From Nocardioides gansuensis (lineage in GTDB: Bacteria > Actinomycetota > Actinomycetes > Propionibacteriales > Nocardioidaceae), in the NCBI RefSeq assembly GCF_003076135.1, contig NZ_QDGZ01000004.1, forward strand, positions 124,001 through 188,000: 64,000 nt of DNA, in the 5' to 3' direction. Positions 7,888-15,674 of the stretch are shown here, in pieces; the first letter of the stretch is position 1; each line of letters begins with the position of its first letter. The notes beneath the pieces were generated by a model. That model was not told the DNA's origin and searched no databases. It worked only from the letters and a program-made list of their open reading frames with translations. The position numbers and the translations under genes are program-made.

Positions 7888-8250
7888 ATGACCGAGCAGG
7901 TCGAGACCGCCACTGACCGCCGCACCGACCAGATCAACCTCAGCCCGGTCGCGGCTGCCAAGGTCAAGAGCCTCCTCGAGCAGGAGGGCCGCGACGACCT
8001 CGCGCTCCGCATCTCCGTCCAGCCGGGTGGCTGCTCGGGCCTGCGCTACCAGCTGTTCTTCGACGAGCGCACGCTCGACGGCGACGTGACCACCGACTTC
8101 GACGGCGTCACCGTGGTCGTCGACCGGATGAGCGTCCCCTACCTCAACGGCGCGATGATCGACTTCGTCGACAGCATCGAGAAGCAGGGCTTCACGATCG
8201 ACAACCCCAACGCGACCGGCTCCTGCGCCTGCGGCGACTCGTTCCACTGA
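7888..8250 (+). CDS. erpA: iron-sulfur cluster insertion protein ErpA (HesB/IscA family)
   Basis: This 120-residue A-type carrier holds and passes Fe-S clusters to apoproteins. The three invariant cysteines are visible: C49 in QPGGCSGLRYQ, and C113 and C115 in GSCACGDSFH. Residues 15-105 follow the family fold (INLSPVAAAKVKSLLEQEGR, then PYLNGAMIDFVDSI). The gene is single and followed by a strong terminator. GGGAG sits 8 nt before the ATG. Likely clients include NadA, the Rieske protein and other Fe-S enzymes encoded nearby, though that link is inference. Confidence 0.95.
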   Translation: MTEQVETATDRRTDQINLSPVAAAKVKSLLEQEGRDDLALRISVQPGGCSGLRYQLFFDERTLDGDVTTDFDGVTVVVDRMSVPYLNGAMIDFVDSIEKQGFTIDNPNATGSCACGDSFH

Positions 8251-8258
8251 TCTGTCAA

Positions 8259-8295
8259 GACGAAGGCCCCCAACCTGAGGTTGGGGGCCTTCGTC
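8259..8295. terminator. strong bidirectional terminator after erpA
   Basis: GACGAAGGCCCCCAAC (8259-8274) pairs with GTTGGGGGCCTTCGTC (8280-8295), a 16-bp perfect stem with a 5-nt loop between converging erpA and the small gene ending at 8317. Confidence 0.9.
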
Positions 8296-8316
8296 GTCCT
8301 CGACCGGCGGAAGGGC

Positions 8317-8559
8317 TCAGTCGAGGTGGAGGTGCAGCGCGCCGGCGAGGCGCGCAGCCGCCTCGCTGATCGGGATGTCGCGCTTGGCGACCTCACGCGG
8401 GAAGTCCTCGAAGTGGAGGCTGGGAGGGGTCGAGACGGCCTTGCGAGCAGCCTTCTCGAGGCGCAGGTTGACGCCCACGGCACGGCAGTCGGCGGCCATC
8501 TCCTGGGTCGGGGCGAGCTCGTCGTAGGGCAGGTGCGAGGCGGGCTTCGACTGGGGCAT
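8317..8559 (-). CDS. small hypothetical protein, 80 aa
   Basis: An 80-residue soluble protein not recognised by me. It reads MPQSKPASHLPYDELAPTQE and contains AADCRAVGVNLRLEKAARKA and LHFEDFPREVAKRDIPISEA, a mixed helical pattern without membrane segments or metal motifs. Support for being real is threefold: a TAGCGT box 7 nt before the ATG (leaderless geometry), its own side of the bidirectional terminator, and codon use like its neighbours. It is divergent from adoK. Confidence 0.6.
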   Translation of the reverse strand: MPQSKPASHLPYDELAPTQEMAADCRAVGVNLRLEKAARKAVSTPPSLHFEDFPREVAKRDIPISEAAARLAGALHLHLD

Positions 8560-8566
8560 GCCACCG

Positions 8567-8572
8567 ACGCTA
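8567..8572 (-). promoter_or_regulatory. leaderless -10 box of the 80-aa gene
   Basis: TAGCGT read leftward, 7 nt from the ATG at 8559. Confidence 0.5.
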
Positions 8573-8609
8573 GGGGCTACTACGGGGTATCCCCAGCGGT
8601 ACCGCCGGG

Positions 8610-8615
8610 TAGTGT
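8610..8615 (+). promoter_or_regulatory. leaderless -10 box of adoK
   Basis: TAGTGT, then TCCGCC (6 nt), then the GTG at 8622. Confidence 0.55.
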
Positions 8616-8621
8616 TCCGCC

Positions 8622-9608
8622 GTGCCTCTTCTGATCGCCGGGTCCATCGCGACCGACCACCTGATGACGTTCGCCGGCAAGTTCACCGACAGCCTCGTCG
8701 TCGACCAGCTCGACAAGCTCTCGGTGTCCTTCCTGGTCGACGACCTGGAGGTACGCCGCGGCGGCTGCGCCGCGAACATCTGCTTCGGCCTCGGCAACCT
8801 CGGGCTGCGGCCGGTCCTGGTCGGCGCGGTCGGCGAGGACTTCACGGAGTACCGCTCCTGGCTCGAGCGCCACAACGTCGACTGCGACTCCGTGCACGTG
8901 TCCGAGACCCGCCACACCGCCCGGTTCGTCTGCACCAACGACGCCTCGATGGCGCAGATCGCCAGCTTCTACCCCGGCGCCATGAGCGAGTCACGCGAGA
9001 TCGAGCTCAAGCCGATCGCCGACCGCGTCGGCGAGCCCGACTTCGTGCTCATCGGCCCCGACGACCCGCAGGGCATGCGCCGCCACACCGACGAGTGCCG
9101 CCACCGCGGCTACCCCTTCGTCGCCGACCCGTCGCAGCAGCTCGCCTTCGGCGACGGCGACCTGATCCGCCATCTCGTCGACGGCGCCGAGATCCTGTTC
9201 TCCAACGAGTACGAGGCCAGCCTGATCACGCAGAAGACCGGCTGGTCGCGCGAGGAGGTCCTCGGCCGGGTCGGCACCTGGGTGGTCACGCTGGGCGCCG
9301 AGGGCGTCCGGATCGACAGGATGGGCGAGGACTCCATCACCGTGGCCGCGGTCCCGGAGATCGAGAAGGTCGAGCCGACCGGCGTCGGCGACGCCTTCCG
9401 GGCCGGCTTCCTCGCTGCGCTCAGCTGGGGCCTGGGCCACGAACGCGCCGCCCAGCTCGGCTGCCTGCTGGCGGTCTACGTGGTCGAGCAGGTCGGCACG
9501 CAGGAGTACGTCCTGTCCCGCGACGCCTTCCTCAAGCGCTGCGAGGCGACGTACGGCGCGGACGTCGCCGCCGACTTCGAGCCGCACCTGGTCACCCTGC
9601 ACCCGTGA
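8622..9608 (+). CDS. adoK: adenosine kinase-like PfkB family kinase
   Basis: This 328-residue protein opens (GTG) PLLIAGSIATDHLMTFAGKF and closely follows the layout of the mycobacterial adenosine kinase AdoK (Rv2202c). Matching blocks are LSVSFLVDDLEVRRGGCAAN, MAQIASFYPGAMSE, VADPSQQLAF and EPTGVGDAFRAGFLAALSWG. The GVGDAF motif gives the catalytic Asp and anion hole of PfkB kinases. The likely reaction is adenosine to AMP in purine salvage, though other PfkB sugar kinases cannot be fully excluded. It has a leaderless start, and its end meets tusA across an 18-bp inverted repeat. Confidence 0.88.
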   Translation: MPLLIAGSIATDHLMTFAGKFTDSLVVDQLDKLSVSFLVDDLEVRRGGCAANICFGLGNLGLRPVLVGAVGEDFTEYRSWLERHNVDCDSVHVSETRHTARFVCTNDASMAQIASFYPGAMSESREIELKPIADRVGEPDFVLIGPDDPQGMRRHTDECRHRGYPFVADPSQQLAFGDGDLIRHLVDGAEILFSNEYEASLITQKTGWSREEVLGRVGTWVVTLGAEGVRIDRMGEDSITVAAVPEIEKVEPTGVGDAFRAGFLAALSWGLGHERAAQLGCLLAVYVVEQVGTQEYVLSRDAFLKRCEATYGADVAADFEPHLVTLHP

Positions 9609-9615
9609 CTCGCGC

Positions 9616-9693
9616 CGCTGTAACGCCGGGTTAGTTGCTGTAGGCCCCCTGAAATTTCATAGGCACTACAAGCCGTAACCCGGCGTTACAGCG
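9616..9693. repeat. 18-bp inverted repeat with 42-nt spacer between converging genes
   Basis: CGCTGTAACGCCGGGTTA (9616-9633) and its exact reverse complement (9676-9693) flank an AT-richer core with a GAAATTTC palindrome. The element fills the 89-nt gap between adoK and the tusA-like gene. It may be a bidirectional terminator or a mobile REP-like element. Confidence 0.8.
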
Positions 9694-9697
9694 CGGC

Positions 9698-9976
9698 TCA
9701 GCTCAGCCGCCGCACGAGGTAGCGCGGCGCGCCGTCGTCGGCGGTGTCCTCGCCGACGTACTCCTGGTCCCGCATCCGGCACCACGCCGGGACGTCGACC
9801 CGCGCGGCGACGTCGTGGGCGACCACGCCGACGACCTGCCCCACCTCGACGTCGCCGAGGTGCCGCGCGAGCTCGATGACCGGCATCGGGCACCGCATGT
9901 CCCGGCAGTCGAGCTCCAGATCCGGCTCGGGGAGCTCGCCGGAGCCGGGCTCCAGGCGGGACTTGTAGCCGTTCAC
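9698..9976 (-). CDS. TusA/SirA-like sulfur-carrier domain protein
   Basis: This 92-residue protein has the sulfur-transfer signature ELDCRDMRCPMPVIELAR, with the CPxP cysteine at residue 29, followed by a helix and the strands VGQVVGVVAHD and AARVDVPAWC. TusA-type proteins take persulfide sulfur from a cysteine desulfurase and hand it on to tRNA thiolation, molybdopterin or other sulfur pathways. The start GTG at 9976 overlaps the desulfurase stop by 4 nt (GTGA), so the two are coupled and almost certainly act together. The C-terminal tail after residue 75 (DTADDGAPRYLVRR) is slightly longer than in the shortest TusA proteins. Confidence 0.85.
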   Translation of the reverse strand: MNGYKSRLEPGSGELPEPDLELDCRDMRCPMPVIELARHLGDVEVGQVVGVVAHDVAARVDVPAWCRMRDQEYVGEDTADDGAPRYLVRRLS

Positions 9977-11103
9977 AGTCCCACCCTGCCCCGCAGCTCG
10001 CGCACGACCTCGGGCAGCACGTCGCAGAACGCCTCCACGTCGGCCCTGGTGGTGTCGCGCTGCAGGGAGAGGCGCACGTTGCCGTGGGTCAGCACGCCCA
10101 TCGCCTCCAGCACGTGGCTCGGCGCGAGCGTCGACGCCGTGCAGGCCGAGCCGCTCGCGATCCCGAAGCCGCGCCGGTCGAGCTCGTGGACCAGCGCCTC
10201 GCCGTCGACGTAGAGGCAGGAGAACGTGACCAGGTGGGGGAGCCGGTCGACGGGATCGCCGACGACCTCGACGTCGGGCACCTCGCGGGCCACCCGGTCC
10301 CGCACCAGGTCGATGAGGGCGTGCTGCTCGGGATTGACCCGGTCGCGCTCGGCGACGACTGCCTGCAGCGACGCCGCCGCCGCCAGGGCTGCCGGCACGT
10401 TCTCGAAGCCGGTGATCCGCTCGTCGATGCGGTCGTCGCCGGGGAAGGGGTTGCGCCAGCGGGCGCCCTTGCGCACGAGGAGTACGCCGACTCCGGCGGG
10501 GCCGCCCCACTTGTGCGCCGAGCCCGCCGCGACGGTCCAGCCGTCCGGCAGCGGGAGGCGGCCCATCGAGGCGCAGGCGTCGGTGAAGAGCGGGACGTCG
10601 CTGGGCAGCTCGAGTTCGCCGACCGGCTGCAGGGTGCCGACCTCGTGGTTGGCGGTCTGGAGCGCGACGACCGCGACACCGGGCGCGGCGGCCTCCTGCA
10701 CGAGGTCACCGTCGTGCGCACGGCCGTGGGAGTCGACGCTGACCTGCCGGCCGGTCGCGCCCCACGCGACCGCATGCAGGACCGACGAGTGCTCCACGGA
10801 GGGGTGCACCACGATGTCGCCGCGCCGGGAGCCCCGGACCAGGCCCAGCAGGCCGCGGTGGACCGCGTCGGTGCCGCTGGAGGTGAACGTCACCTCGTCG
10901 GGCCGTACGCCGAGGGCGTCCGCCGTGGCCTCGCGGGCGTTGTCGAGGAGCAGCCGGGCGTCGCGCGCGCTGCCGTGGAGGCGCCGCGGGTCGGCGTACC
11001 CCCGCTCCAGCGCCGCCTGGAGGACCTCCCGCGCGGCGGGGTGGAGCGGCGCCGAGGACGCCGCGTCGAGGTCGACGCGACCGCGTGCCGGGTCGTTGCT
11101 CAC
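9973..11103 (-). CDS. cysteine desulfurase (NifS/IscS-type, PLP)
   Basis: This 376-residue fold-type I PLP enzyme releases sulfur from cysteine as an enzyme-bound persulfide. Visible landmarks are the SSGTDAVHRGLLG phosphate loop, H153 in QTANHEVG, the PLP lysine K198 in GSAHKWGGPAGVG, and the catalytic cysteine C321 in IASGSACTAS. Coupling to the TusA-like gene by a GTGA overlap indicates dedicated sulfur relay rather than general Fe-S assembly. The GTG start at 11103 follows TAGGTT by 6 nt (leaderless). It is divergent from ctaC. Confidence 0.92.
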   Translation of the reverse strand: MSNDPARGRVDLDAASSAPLHPAAREVLQAALERGYADPRRLHGSARDARLLLDNAREATADALGVRPDEVTFTSSGTDAVHRGLLGLVRGSRRGDIVVHPSVEHSSVLHAVAWGATGRQVSVDSHGRAHDGDLVQEAAAPGVAVVALQTANHEVGTLQPVGELELPSDVPLFTDACASMGRLPLPDGWTVAAGSAHKWGGPAGVGVLLVRKGARWRNPFPGDDRIDERITGFENVPAALAAAASLQAVVAERDRVNPEQHALIDLVRDRVAREVPDVEVVGDPVDRLPHLVTFSCLYVDGEALVHELDRRGFGIASGSACTASTLAPSHVLEAMGVLTHGNVRLSLQRDTTRADVEAFCDVLPEVVRELRGRVGL

Positions 11104-11109
11104 ACCGCG

Positions 11110-11115
11110 AACCTA
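11110..11115 (-). promoter_or_regulatory. leaderless -10 box of the cysteine desulfurase
   Basis: TAGGTT read leftward, 6 nt from the GTG at 11103. Confidence 0.55.
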
Positions 11116-11177
11116 GACCAAGCCCACGACCGCTCCACGACACCGGACCCGCCCCGTCGGCCGGGTCGGGATTCCGA

Positions 11178-11183
11178 TAGTGT
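11178..11183 (+). promoter_or_regulatory. candidate -10 box of ctaCDF
   Basis: TAGTGT about 38 nt before the ctaC GTG, giving a leader of roughly 30 nt with a GAGAGAGAG purine run as ribosome site. Confidence 0.4.
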
Positions 11184-11220
11184 GCGACCTGTCGAGACTG
11201 ACCGAGAGAGAGGCTCGTTC

Positions 11221-12105
11221 GTGGGTCTGCAACTCCCCAAGCGCATCGCCGCGCCCGCACGCCGGGCTGCGACGGCTGTGATGCTGGGCTTCTTCGCCCT
11301 GACGGTGGCCGCCTGTGGTGACGCCGCGGACAAGGACCAGATCGCGCGTCTGGCCATGCCCGACCCGGCCACCGAGCAGGCTCCGGCCACGTTCGAGCTG
11401 TGGAAGTGGGCGTGGGTGGCCGCGATGATCACCGGCGTCATCGTGTGGGGCCTGATCTTCTGGGCCATCTGGCGCTACCGCCGCCGCAGCGACGACGAGG
11501 TCCCGATCCAGACCCGCTACAACCTGCCGCTCGAGATCTTCTACACGATCGCCCCGATCATGATGGTCGTCGTCTTCTTCTACTGGACCGTCGACGTCCA
11601 GAACAAGATGACCCACATGGAGGACGACCCCGACATCACCATCGACGTCGTCGGCCAGAAATGGCAGTGGACGTTCAACTACACCGGCCAGGGCGAGGGC
11701 GGCAGCACGCCCTACACCGTCGGCACCGGCAGCCAGCGGCCGACGCTGGTGCTGCCCGTCGACCAGACCGTGCAGTTCAACCTGCAGTCGCCCGACGTGA
11801 TCCACTCCTTCGGCATCGACGCGTTCCTGATGAAGATGGACGTCGTGCCCGGCCGGATCAACCAGTTCCAGGCCACGCCGACCGTGGTCGGCGACTACAA
11901 CGGCAAGTGCTTCGAGCTCTGCGGGACCTACCACTCGCGGATGCTCTTCGACGTCAAGATCGTCGACCAGGCGGACTACGACGCCTACCTCGCCGACCTG
12001 GCCGCCCAGGGCTTCGAGGCCGAGGAGCCGCTGCTCGGCGGCGAGGCGGCCCGCACCCAGCACGGCCTCGCTGAGGACGACTCCCAGGAAGGGGCACACG
12101 AGTGA
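11221..12105 (+). CDS. ctaC: cytochrome c oxidase subunit II
   Basis: This 294-residue lipoprotein precursor has the lipobox LTVAAC near residue 32. Two membrane helices follow (about 65-87 and 103-128). A periplasmic cupredoxin domain then carries the CuA ligands, a His in [10 protein letters not shown] and the cluster [12 protein letters not shown]. It accepts electrons from the cytochrome c domain of QcrC and passes them to subunit I in the bc1-aa3 supercomplex. The start GTG at 11221 has a purine-rich ribosome site 9 nt upstream. The stop overlaps the ctaD start by 4 nt (GTGA). Confidence 0.96.
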   Translation: MGLQLPKRIAAPARRAATAVMLGFFALTVAACGDAADKDQIARLAMPDPATEQAPATFELWKWAWVAAMITGVIVWGLIFWAIWRYRRRSDDEVPIQTRYNLPLEIFYTIAPIMMVVVFFYWTVDVQNKMTHMEDDPDITIDVVGQKWQWTFNYTGQGEGGSTPYTVGTGSQRPTLVLPVDQTVQFNLQSPDVIHSFGIDAFLMKMDVVPGRINQFQATPTVVGDYNGKCFELCGTYHSRMLFDVKIVDQADYDAYLADLAAQGFEAEEPLLGGEAARTQHGLAEDDSQEGAHE

Positions 12106-13865
12106 CCGCCACCGCCGCTCCGACGACCGGAGCGCCGCGCAAGGAGCTGGGCCACCAGGTGGTCCGCATCCTCACCACCACCGACCACAAGCTGATCGGC
12201 AAGCTCTACCTCGGCACGTCGTTCGGCTGGTTCATGGTCGCCGGCCTGATGGCCATGCTGATCCGCTCCGAGCTAGCCTTCCCCGGCCAGCAGGTGGTGA
12301 ACGACGAGCTCTACAACCAGCTCTTCACCATGCACGGCACGATCATGCTGCTGCTGTTCGCGACGCCGCTGTTCTTCGGCTTCGGCAACGTGATCATGCC
12401 GCTGCAGATCGGCGCTCCCGACGTCGCGTTCCCGCGCCTGAACATGTTCAGCTACTGGCTGTTCCTCTTCGGCGGCCTGATCGCCGGGGCCGGCTTCCTC
12501 ACCCCCGAGGGCGCCGCGTCGTTCGGCTGGTTCGCCTACACGCCGCTCTCCGACGCGGTGAACACCCCCAGCGTCGGCGGCGACCTGTGGATCATGGGCC
12601 TCTGGATGGCCGGTCTGGGCTCGATCCTGGGTGCGGTCAACTTCATCACCACGATCATCTGCATGCGCGCACCCGGCATGACCATGTTCCGGATGCCGAT
12701 CTTCGTGTGGAACACGATGATCACGTCGCTGCTCGTGCTGATCGCGTTCCCGATCCTCGCCGGCGCGCTGCTCTCGCTCGAGGCCGACCGCCTGCTGGGC
12801 GCCCACGTCTTCGACACCGCCCACGGCGGGCCGATCCTGTGGCAGCACCTGTTCTGGTTCTTCGGCCACCCGGAGGTCTACATCATCGCGCTGCCGTTCT
12901 TCGGCATCGTGACGGAGATCCTCCCGGTCTTCAGCCGCAAGCCGATCTTCGGCTACGTCGGCCTCGTCGGCGCCACGCTCGGCATCGCGATCCTCTCGGT
13001 CGCGGTGTGGGCGCACCACATGTTCGTCACCGGCGCGGTCGACCTGCCGTTCTTCTCCGGCATGACGTTCCTGATCGCGGTGCCCACCGGCGTGAAGTTC
13101 TTCAACTGGATCGGCACGATGTGGGGCGGGTCGGTCTCGTTCGACACGCCCATGCTGTGGTCGATCGGCTTCCTGACGACCTTCCTCTTCGGTGGCCTCA
13201 CCGGCATCATCCTGGCCAGCCCGCCGCTGGACTTCCACGTCTCCGACTCCTACTTCGTGGTGGCGCACTTCCACTACGTCGTCTTCGGCACCGTGGTGTT
13301 CGCGATGTTCGCCGGCTTCTACTTCTGGTGGCCGAAGATGACCGGCCGGATGCTCGACGAGCGCCTCGGCAAGCTGCACTTCTGGCTGCTCTTCGTCGGC
13401 TTCCACACGACCTTCCTCGTCCAGCACTGGCTGGGTGTCGAGGGCATGCCGCGCCGCTACGCCGACTACCTCCCGGAGGACGGCTTCACCACGCTCAACC
13501 AGGTGTCCACCATCGGTGCGTTCCTGCTGGGTGCCTCGACGCTGCCGTTCCTCCTCAACGTCTACCTCTCCCGCAAGGCGCCGCTCGTCGGCGTCGACGA
13601 CCCGTGGGGCTGGGGCCGCTCGCTCGAGTGGGCCACCAGCAGCCCGCCGCCGCGGCACAACTTCGTGTCGCTGCCGCGGATCCGCTCGGAGTCGCCGGCC
13701 TTCGACCTCCACCACCCGGAGATCGCCGCGCTGGAGCTGCAGGAGAACGAGGCGGAGCGTGAGGGCCGCCTGGCCGACGCGCCGGACGTCGAGGGCCGCG
13801 AGGAGATGCTCGAGCAGCGCACCGGACACGAGATCACCGACGACCCCGAGGGAGGCCAGCGATGA
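12102..13865 (+). CDS. ctaD: cytochrome c oxidase subunit I (aa3)
   Basis: This 587-residue, 12-helix catalytic subunit reduces O2 to water and pumps protons. Key segments are the heme-a His in [10 protein letters not shown], the CuB and tyrosine site [18 protein letters not shown], the histidine pair AHHMFVTG, and heme ligands in [11 protein letters not shown]. The N-terminal [19 protein letters not shown] block is typical of actinobacterial CtaD. The C-terminal soluble tail (about 540-587) is acidic. It is coupled on both sides, by GTGA with ctaC and ATGA with ctaF. Confidence 0.98.
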   Translation: MTATAAPTTGAPRKELGHQVVRILTTTDHKLIGKLYLGTSFGWFMVAGLMAMLIRSELAFPGQQVVNDELYNQLFTMHGTIMLLLFATPLFFGFGNVIMPLQIGAPDVAFPRLNMFSYWLFLFGGLIAGAGFLTPEGAASFGWFAYTPLSDAVNTPSVGGDLWIMGLWMAGLGSILGAVNFITTIICMRAPGMTMFRMPIFVWNTMITSLLVLIAFPILAGALLSLEADRLLGAHVFDTAHGGPILWQHLFWFFGHPEVYIIALPFFGIVTEILPVFSRKPIFGYVGLVGATLGIAILSVAVWAHHMFVTGAVDLPFFSGMTFLIAVPTGVKFFNWIGTMWGGSVSFDTPMLWSIGFLTTFLFGGLTGIILASPPLDFHVSDSYFVVAHFHYVVFGTVVFAMFAGFYFWWPKMTGRMLDERLGKLHFWLLFVGFHTTFLVQHWLGVEGMPRRYADYLPEDGFTTLNQVSTIGAFLLGASTLPFLLNVYLSRKAPLVGVDDPWGWGRSLEWATSSPPPRHNFVSLPRIRSESPAFDLHHPEIAALELQENEAEREGRLADAPDVEGREEMLEQRTGHEITDDPEGGQR

Positions 13866-14260
13866 AGGCTGAGGCCTGGATCTTCATCCTCACCACGATC
13901 TTCCTGGTGCTGGTCACCCCGGCCTACTGGTTGATCGCCGGTGACTGGACGGGCACGTCCGCGCTCACGATGACCACGCTGCTCACCCTGATGGTCTCGC
14001 TCTACCTCGGCTTCCACGCGGCCCGCATGGACCCCCGTCCCGAGGACCGCAAGAACGCCGAGATCGCCGACGGCGCCGGCGAGCTGGGCTTCTTCCCGCC
14101 CTACTCCTGGTGGCCGCTCTGGTGCGCGCTCACCCTCGGGGTGTGCGTGTTCGGCGTCGCGATGGGCGCCTGGTGGCTGTTCATCATCGGCGGCGCGATG
14201 GGGATGATCGCGCTCAGCGGCTGGATCTTCGAGTACTACCGGGGCGAGCACGCCCACTGA
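13862..14260 (+). CDS. ctaF: cytochrome c oxidase subunit IV, actinobacterial type
   Basis: This 132-residue protein has four predicted membrane helices (about 5-25, 36-55, 80-100 and 102-122) and the family block [19 protein letters not shown]. CtaF is the actinobacterial fourth subunit that stabilises the aa3 oxidase. It closes the ctaC-ctaD-ctaF operon; its ATG overlaps the ctaD stop (ATGA). It ends in a short histidine-containing tail. Confidence 0.94.
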   Translation: MKAEAWIFILTTIFLVLVTPAYWLIAGDWTGTSALTMTTLLTLMVSLYLGFHAARMDPRPEDRKNAEIADGAGELGFFPPYSWWPLWCALTLGVCVFGVAMGAWWLFIIGGAMGMIALSGWIFEYYRGEHAH

Positions 14261-14291
14261 CGCTCCACCCGGCTCGGCCCCGTCGGCTGGG

Positions 14292-14318
14292 CTCCCGCAC
14301 GCGTCTCGCGTGACGGAG
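14292..14318 (+). terminator. possible hairpin terminator after ctaF
   Basis: CACGCG-TCT-CGCGTG nested inside CTCC/GGAG, 32 nt downstream of the ctaF stop. There is no T-run, so the assignment is weak. Confidence 0.3.
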
Positions 14319-14357
14319 TCCACGCCCGGTGGGGCCGATCTGCGTGGGTGTGGCAGT

Positions 14358-14363
14358 TAGGCT
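14358..14363 (+). promoter_or_regulatory. candidate -10 box of the L,D-transpeptidase gene
   Basis: TAGGCT 36 nt before the ATG at 14400, with a GGGGGA ribosome site in the short leader. Confidence 0.4.
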
Positions 14364-14399
14364 GTCTGGGCTCATCCACGTCAGCACGGGGGACTCGCC

Positions 14400-15605
14400 A
14401 TGCCAGCCACGCTCGGTCGCGCCAGCGCGCCGGCCCGCCGCCGTACGTCGCTCGCCGCTGCCGCCGTGCTGGTGACCGCGGGCCTCGCGGGCTGTGACGC
14501 ATCGCCGGCCGACCTGATCCCGGGCGACGACGCGACCGCCGCGGGCAAGGCCGCGCGCGTGAAGGTGCGCCTCAACTCCCGCGACACAACCGCCGTGCCG
14601 GTCGACCGCCTGCTGAGGGTGCGGGCGGCGCGAGGCACGCTGCGCCGCGTGCGGGTGACGTCCGAGGCCGGTGCCCTGCCCGGAAAGCTTTCGGGCTCCG
14701 CGTGGCGCGCCACGGAGCGCCTGGAGCCCGGCACCGACTACGTGGTCCGCACGGTCTCCGAGCGCGCCGACGGCACCGTGCAGCGCGACCGCAGCCAGCT
14801 GCACACCCAGGACCTCACGCTCGACGAGCAGACGTTCGCAGCCGTGGCGCCGCTCGAGGGGGAGACCGTCGGCGTCGGCATGCCCGTCATCGTCTCCTTC
14901 GACGTCGCGGTCACCGACAAGGCAGCCTTCGAGCGGCACATGCGGGTCACCAGCGAGCCCGCCCAGCCCGGCACCTGGCACTGGCTCAGCGACCGCGAGG
15001 CCCACTGGCGTCCCAGGACCTACTGGAAGCCCGGCACCGACGTCACGGTCGACCTCGACCTCAACAGCCTGCCCGCCGGCGGCGGGGTCTACGGCCAGGA
15101 GGACCGCACGGTGTCCTTCGACATCGGCGACTCGGTGATCCACCGCGTCGATGCCGCGGCGCACGTGATGAAGACCTACATCAACGGTGCGCTCGCCCGC
15201 ACCACGCCGGTCAGCGCCGGCAAGCCCGGCTTCGAGACCCGCTCGGGGACCAAGGTGGTCATCGAGAAGCACCGCTTCAAGACGATGGACGCCGCCACGA
15301 CCGGCATCGCCGAGGGCGACCCGGAGTACTACAACATCGAGGACGTGGAGTACGCCCTCCGCGTGACTTACTCCGGGGAGTTCCTCCACGCCGCACCCTG
15401 GTCGGTGGGGTCGCAGGGGAGTGCCAACGTCAGCCACGGCTGCGTCGGCATGAGCACCCGCGATGCCGCCTGGGTCTACGACGTGTCCAAGCGCGGCGAC
15501 GTCGTCGAGGTGACCGGCACCGACCGCTGGATGGACCTCACCAACGGCTACGGCGACTGGAACGCCTCCTACGCCGACTACAAGGCCGGCTCCGCCCTCG
15601 GCTGA
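14400..15605 (+). CDS. L,D-transpeptidase lipoprotein (Ig-like plus YkuD domains)
   Basis: This is a 401-residue secreted lipoprotein. Its basic n-region is followed by a hydrophobic stretch ending in the lipobox LAGC near residue 32. Two Ig-like beta domains occupy about 50-250, and a YkuD catalytic domain (about 255-395) carries the SHGCVGMS motif with nucleophile C348. Such enzymes form 3-3 peptidoglycan cross-links and are abundant in actinobacteria. The architecture resembles mycobacterial Ldt proteins. It is transcribed alone between the oxidase operon and the convergent qcr operon, sharing a bidirectional terminator with the latter. Confidence 0.93.
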   Translation: MPATLGRASAPARRRTSLAAAAVLVTAGLAGCDASPADLIPGDDATAAGKAARVKVRLNSRDTTAVPVDRLLRVRAARGTLRRVRVTSEAGALPGKLSGSAWRATERLEPGTDYVVRTVSERADGTVQRDRSQLHTQDLTLDEQTFAAVAPLEGETVGVGMPVIVSFDVAVTDKAAFERHMRVTSEPAQPGTWHWLSDREAHWRPRTYWKPGTDVTVDLDLNSLPAGGGVYGQEDRTVSFDIGDSVIHRVDAAAHVMKTYINGALARTTPVSAGKPGFETRSGTKVVIEKHRFKTMDAATTGIAEGDPEYYNIEDVEYALRVTYSGEFLHAAPWSVGSQGSANVSHGCVGMSTRDAAWVYDVSKRGDVVEVTGTDRWMDLTNGYGDWNASYADYKAGSALG

Positions 15606-15619
15606 CGCCGAGCAAGCGG

Positions 15620-15649
15620 AAGGGCCCGGACCAATCGGTCCGGGCCCTT
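15620..15649. terminator. bidirectional terminator between ldt and qcrB
   Basis: AAGGGCCCGGACC (15620-15632) pairs with GGTCCGGGCCCTT (15637-15649), a 13-bp perfect stem with a 4-nt loop between converging genes. Confidence 0.85.
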
Positions 15650-15674
15650 CTCGCCTGCGTCAGTCCAGCACGCC

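Noticed and set aside
7595-7891. 98-codon open frame across the 32-bp repeats
   Set aside because: The repeat step is not a multiple of three, so the peptide changes frame from unit to unit in meaning. The product is Arg/Cys-rich noise, and the frame runs into erpA.
6148-8247. 699-codon frame opposite glycerate kinase and erpA
   Set aside because: It is low-complexity, includes translated tandem repeats and has no recognised domain; both genes it covers are clear family members.
12273-13829. 518-codon frame opposite ctaD
   Set aside because: Glu/Arg/His-rich antisense of a certain gene.
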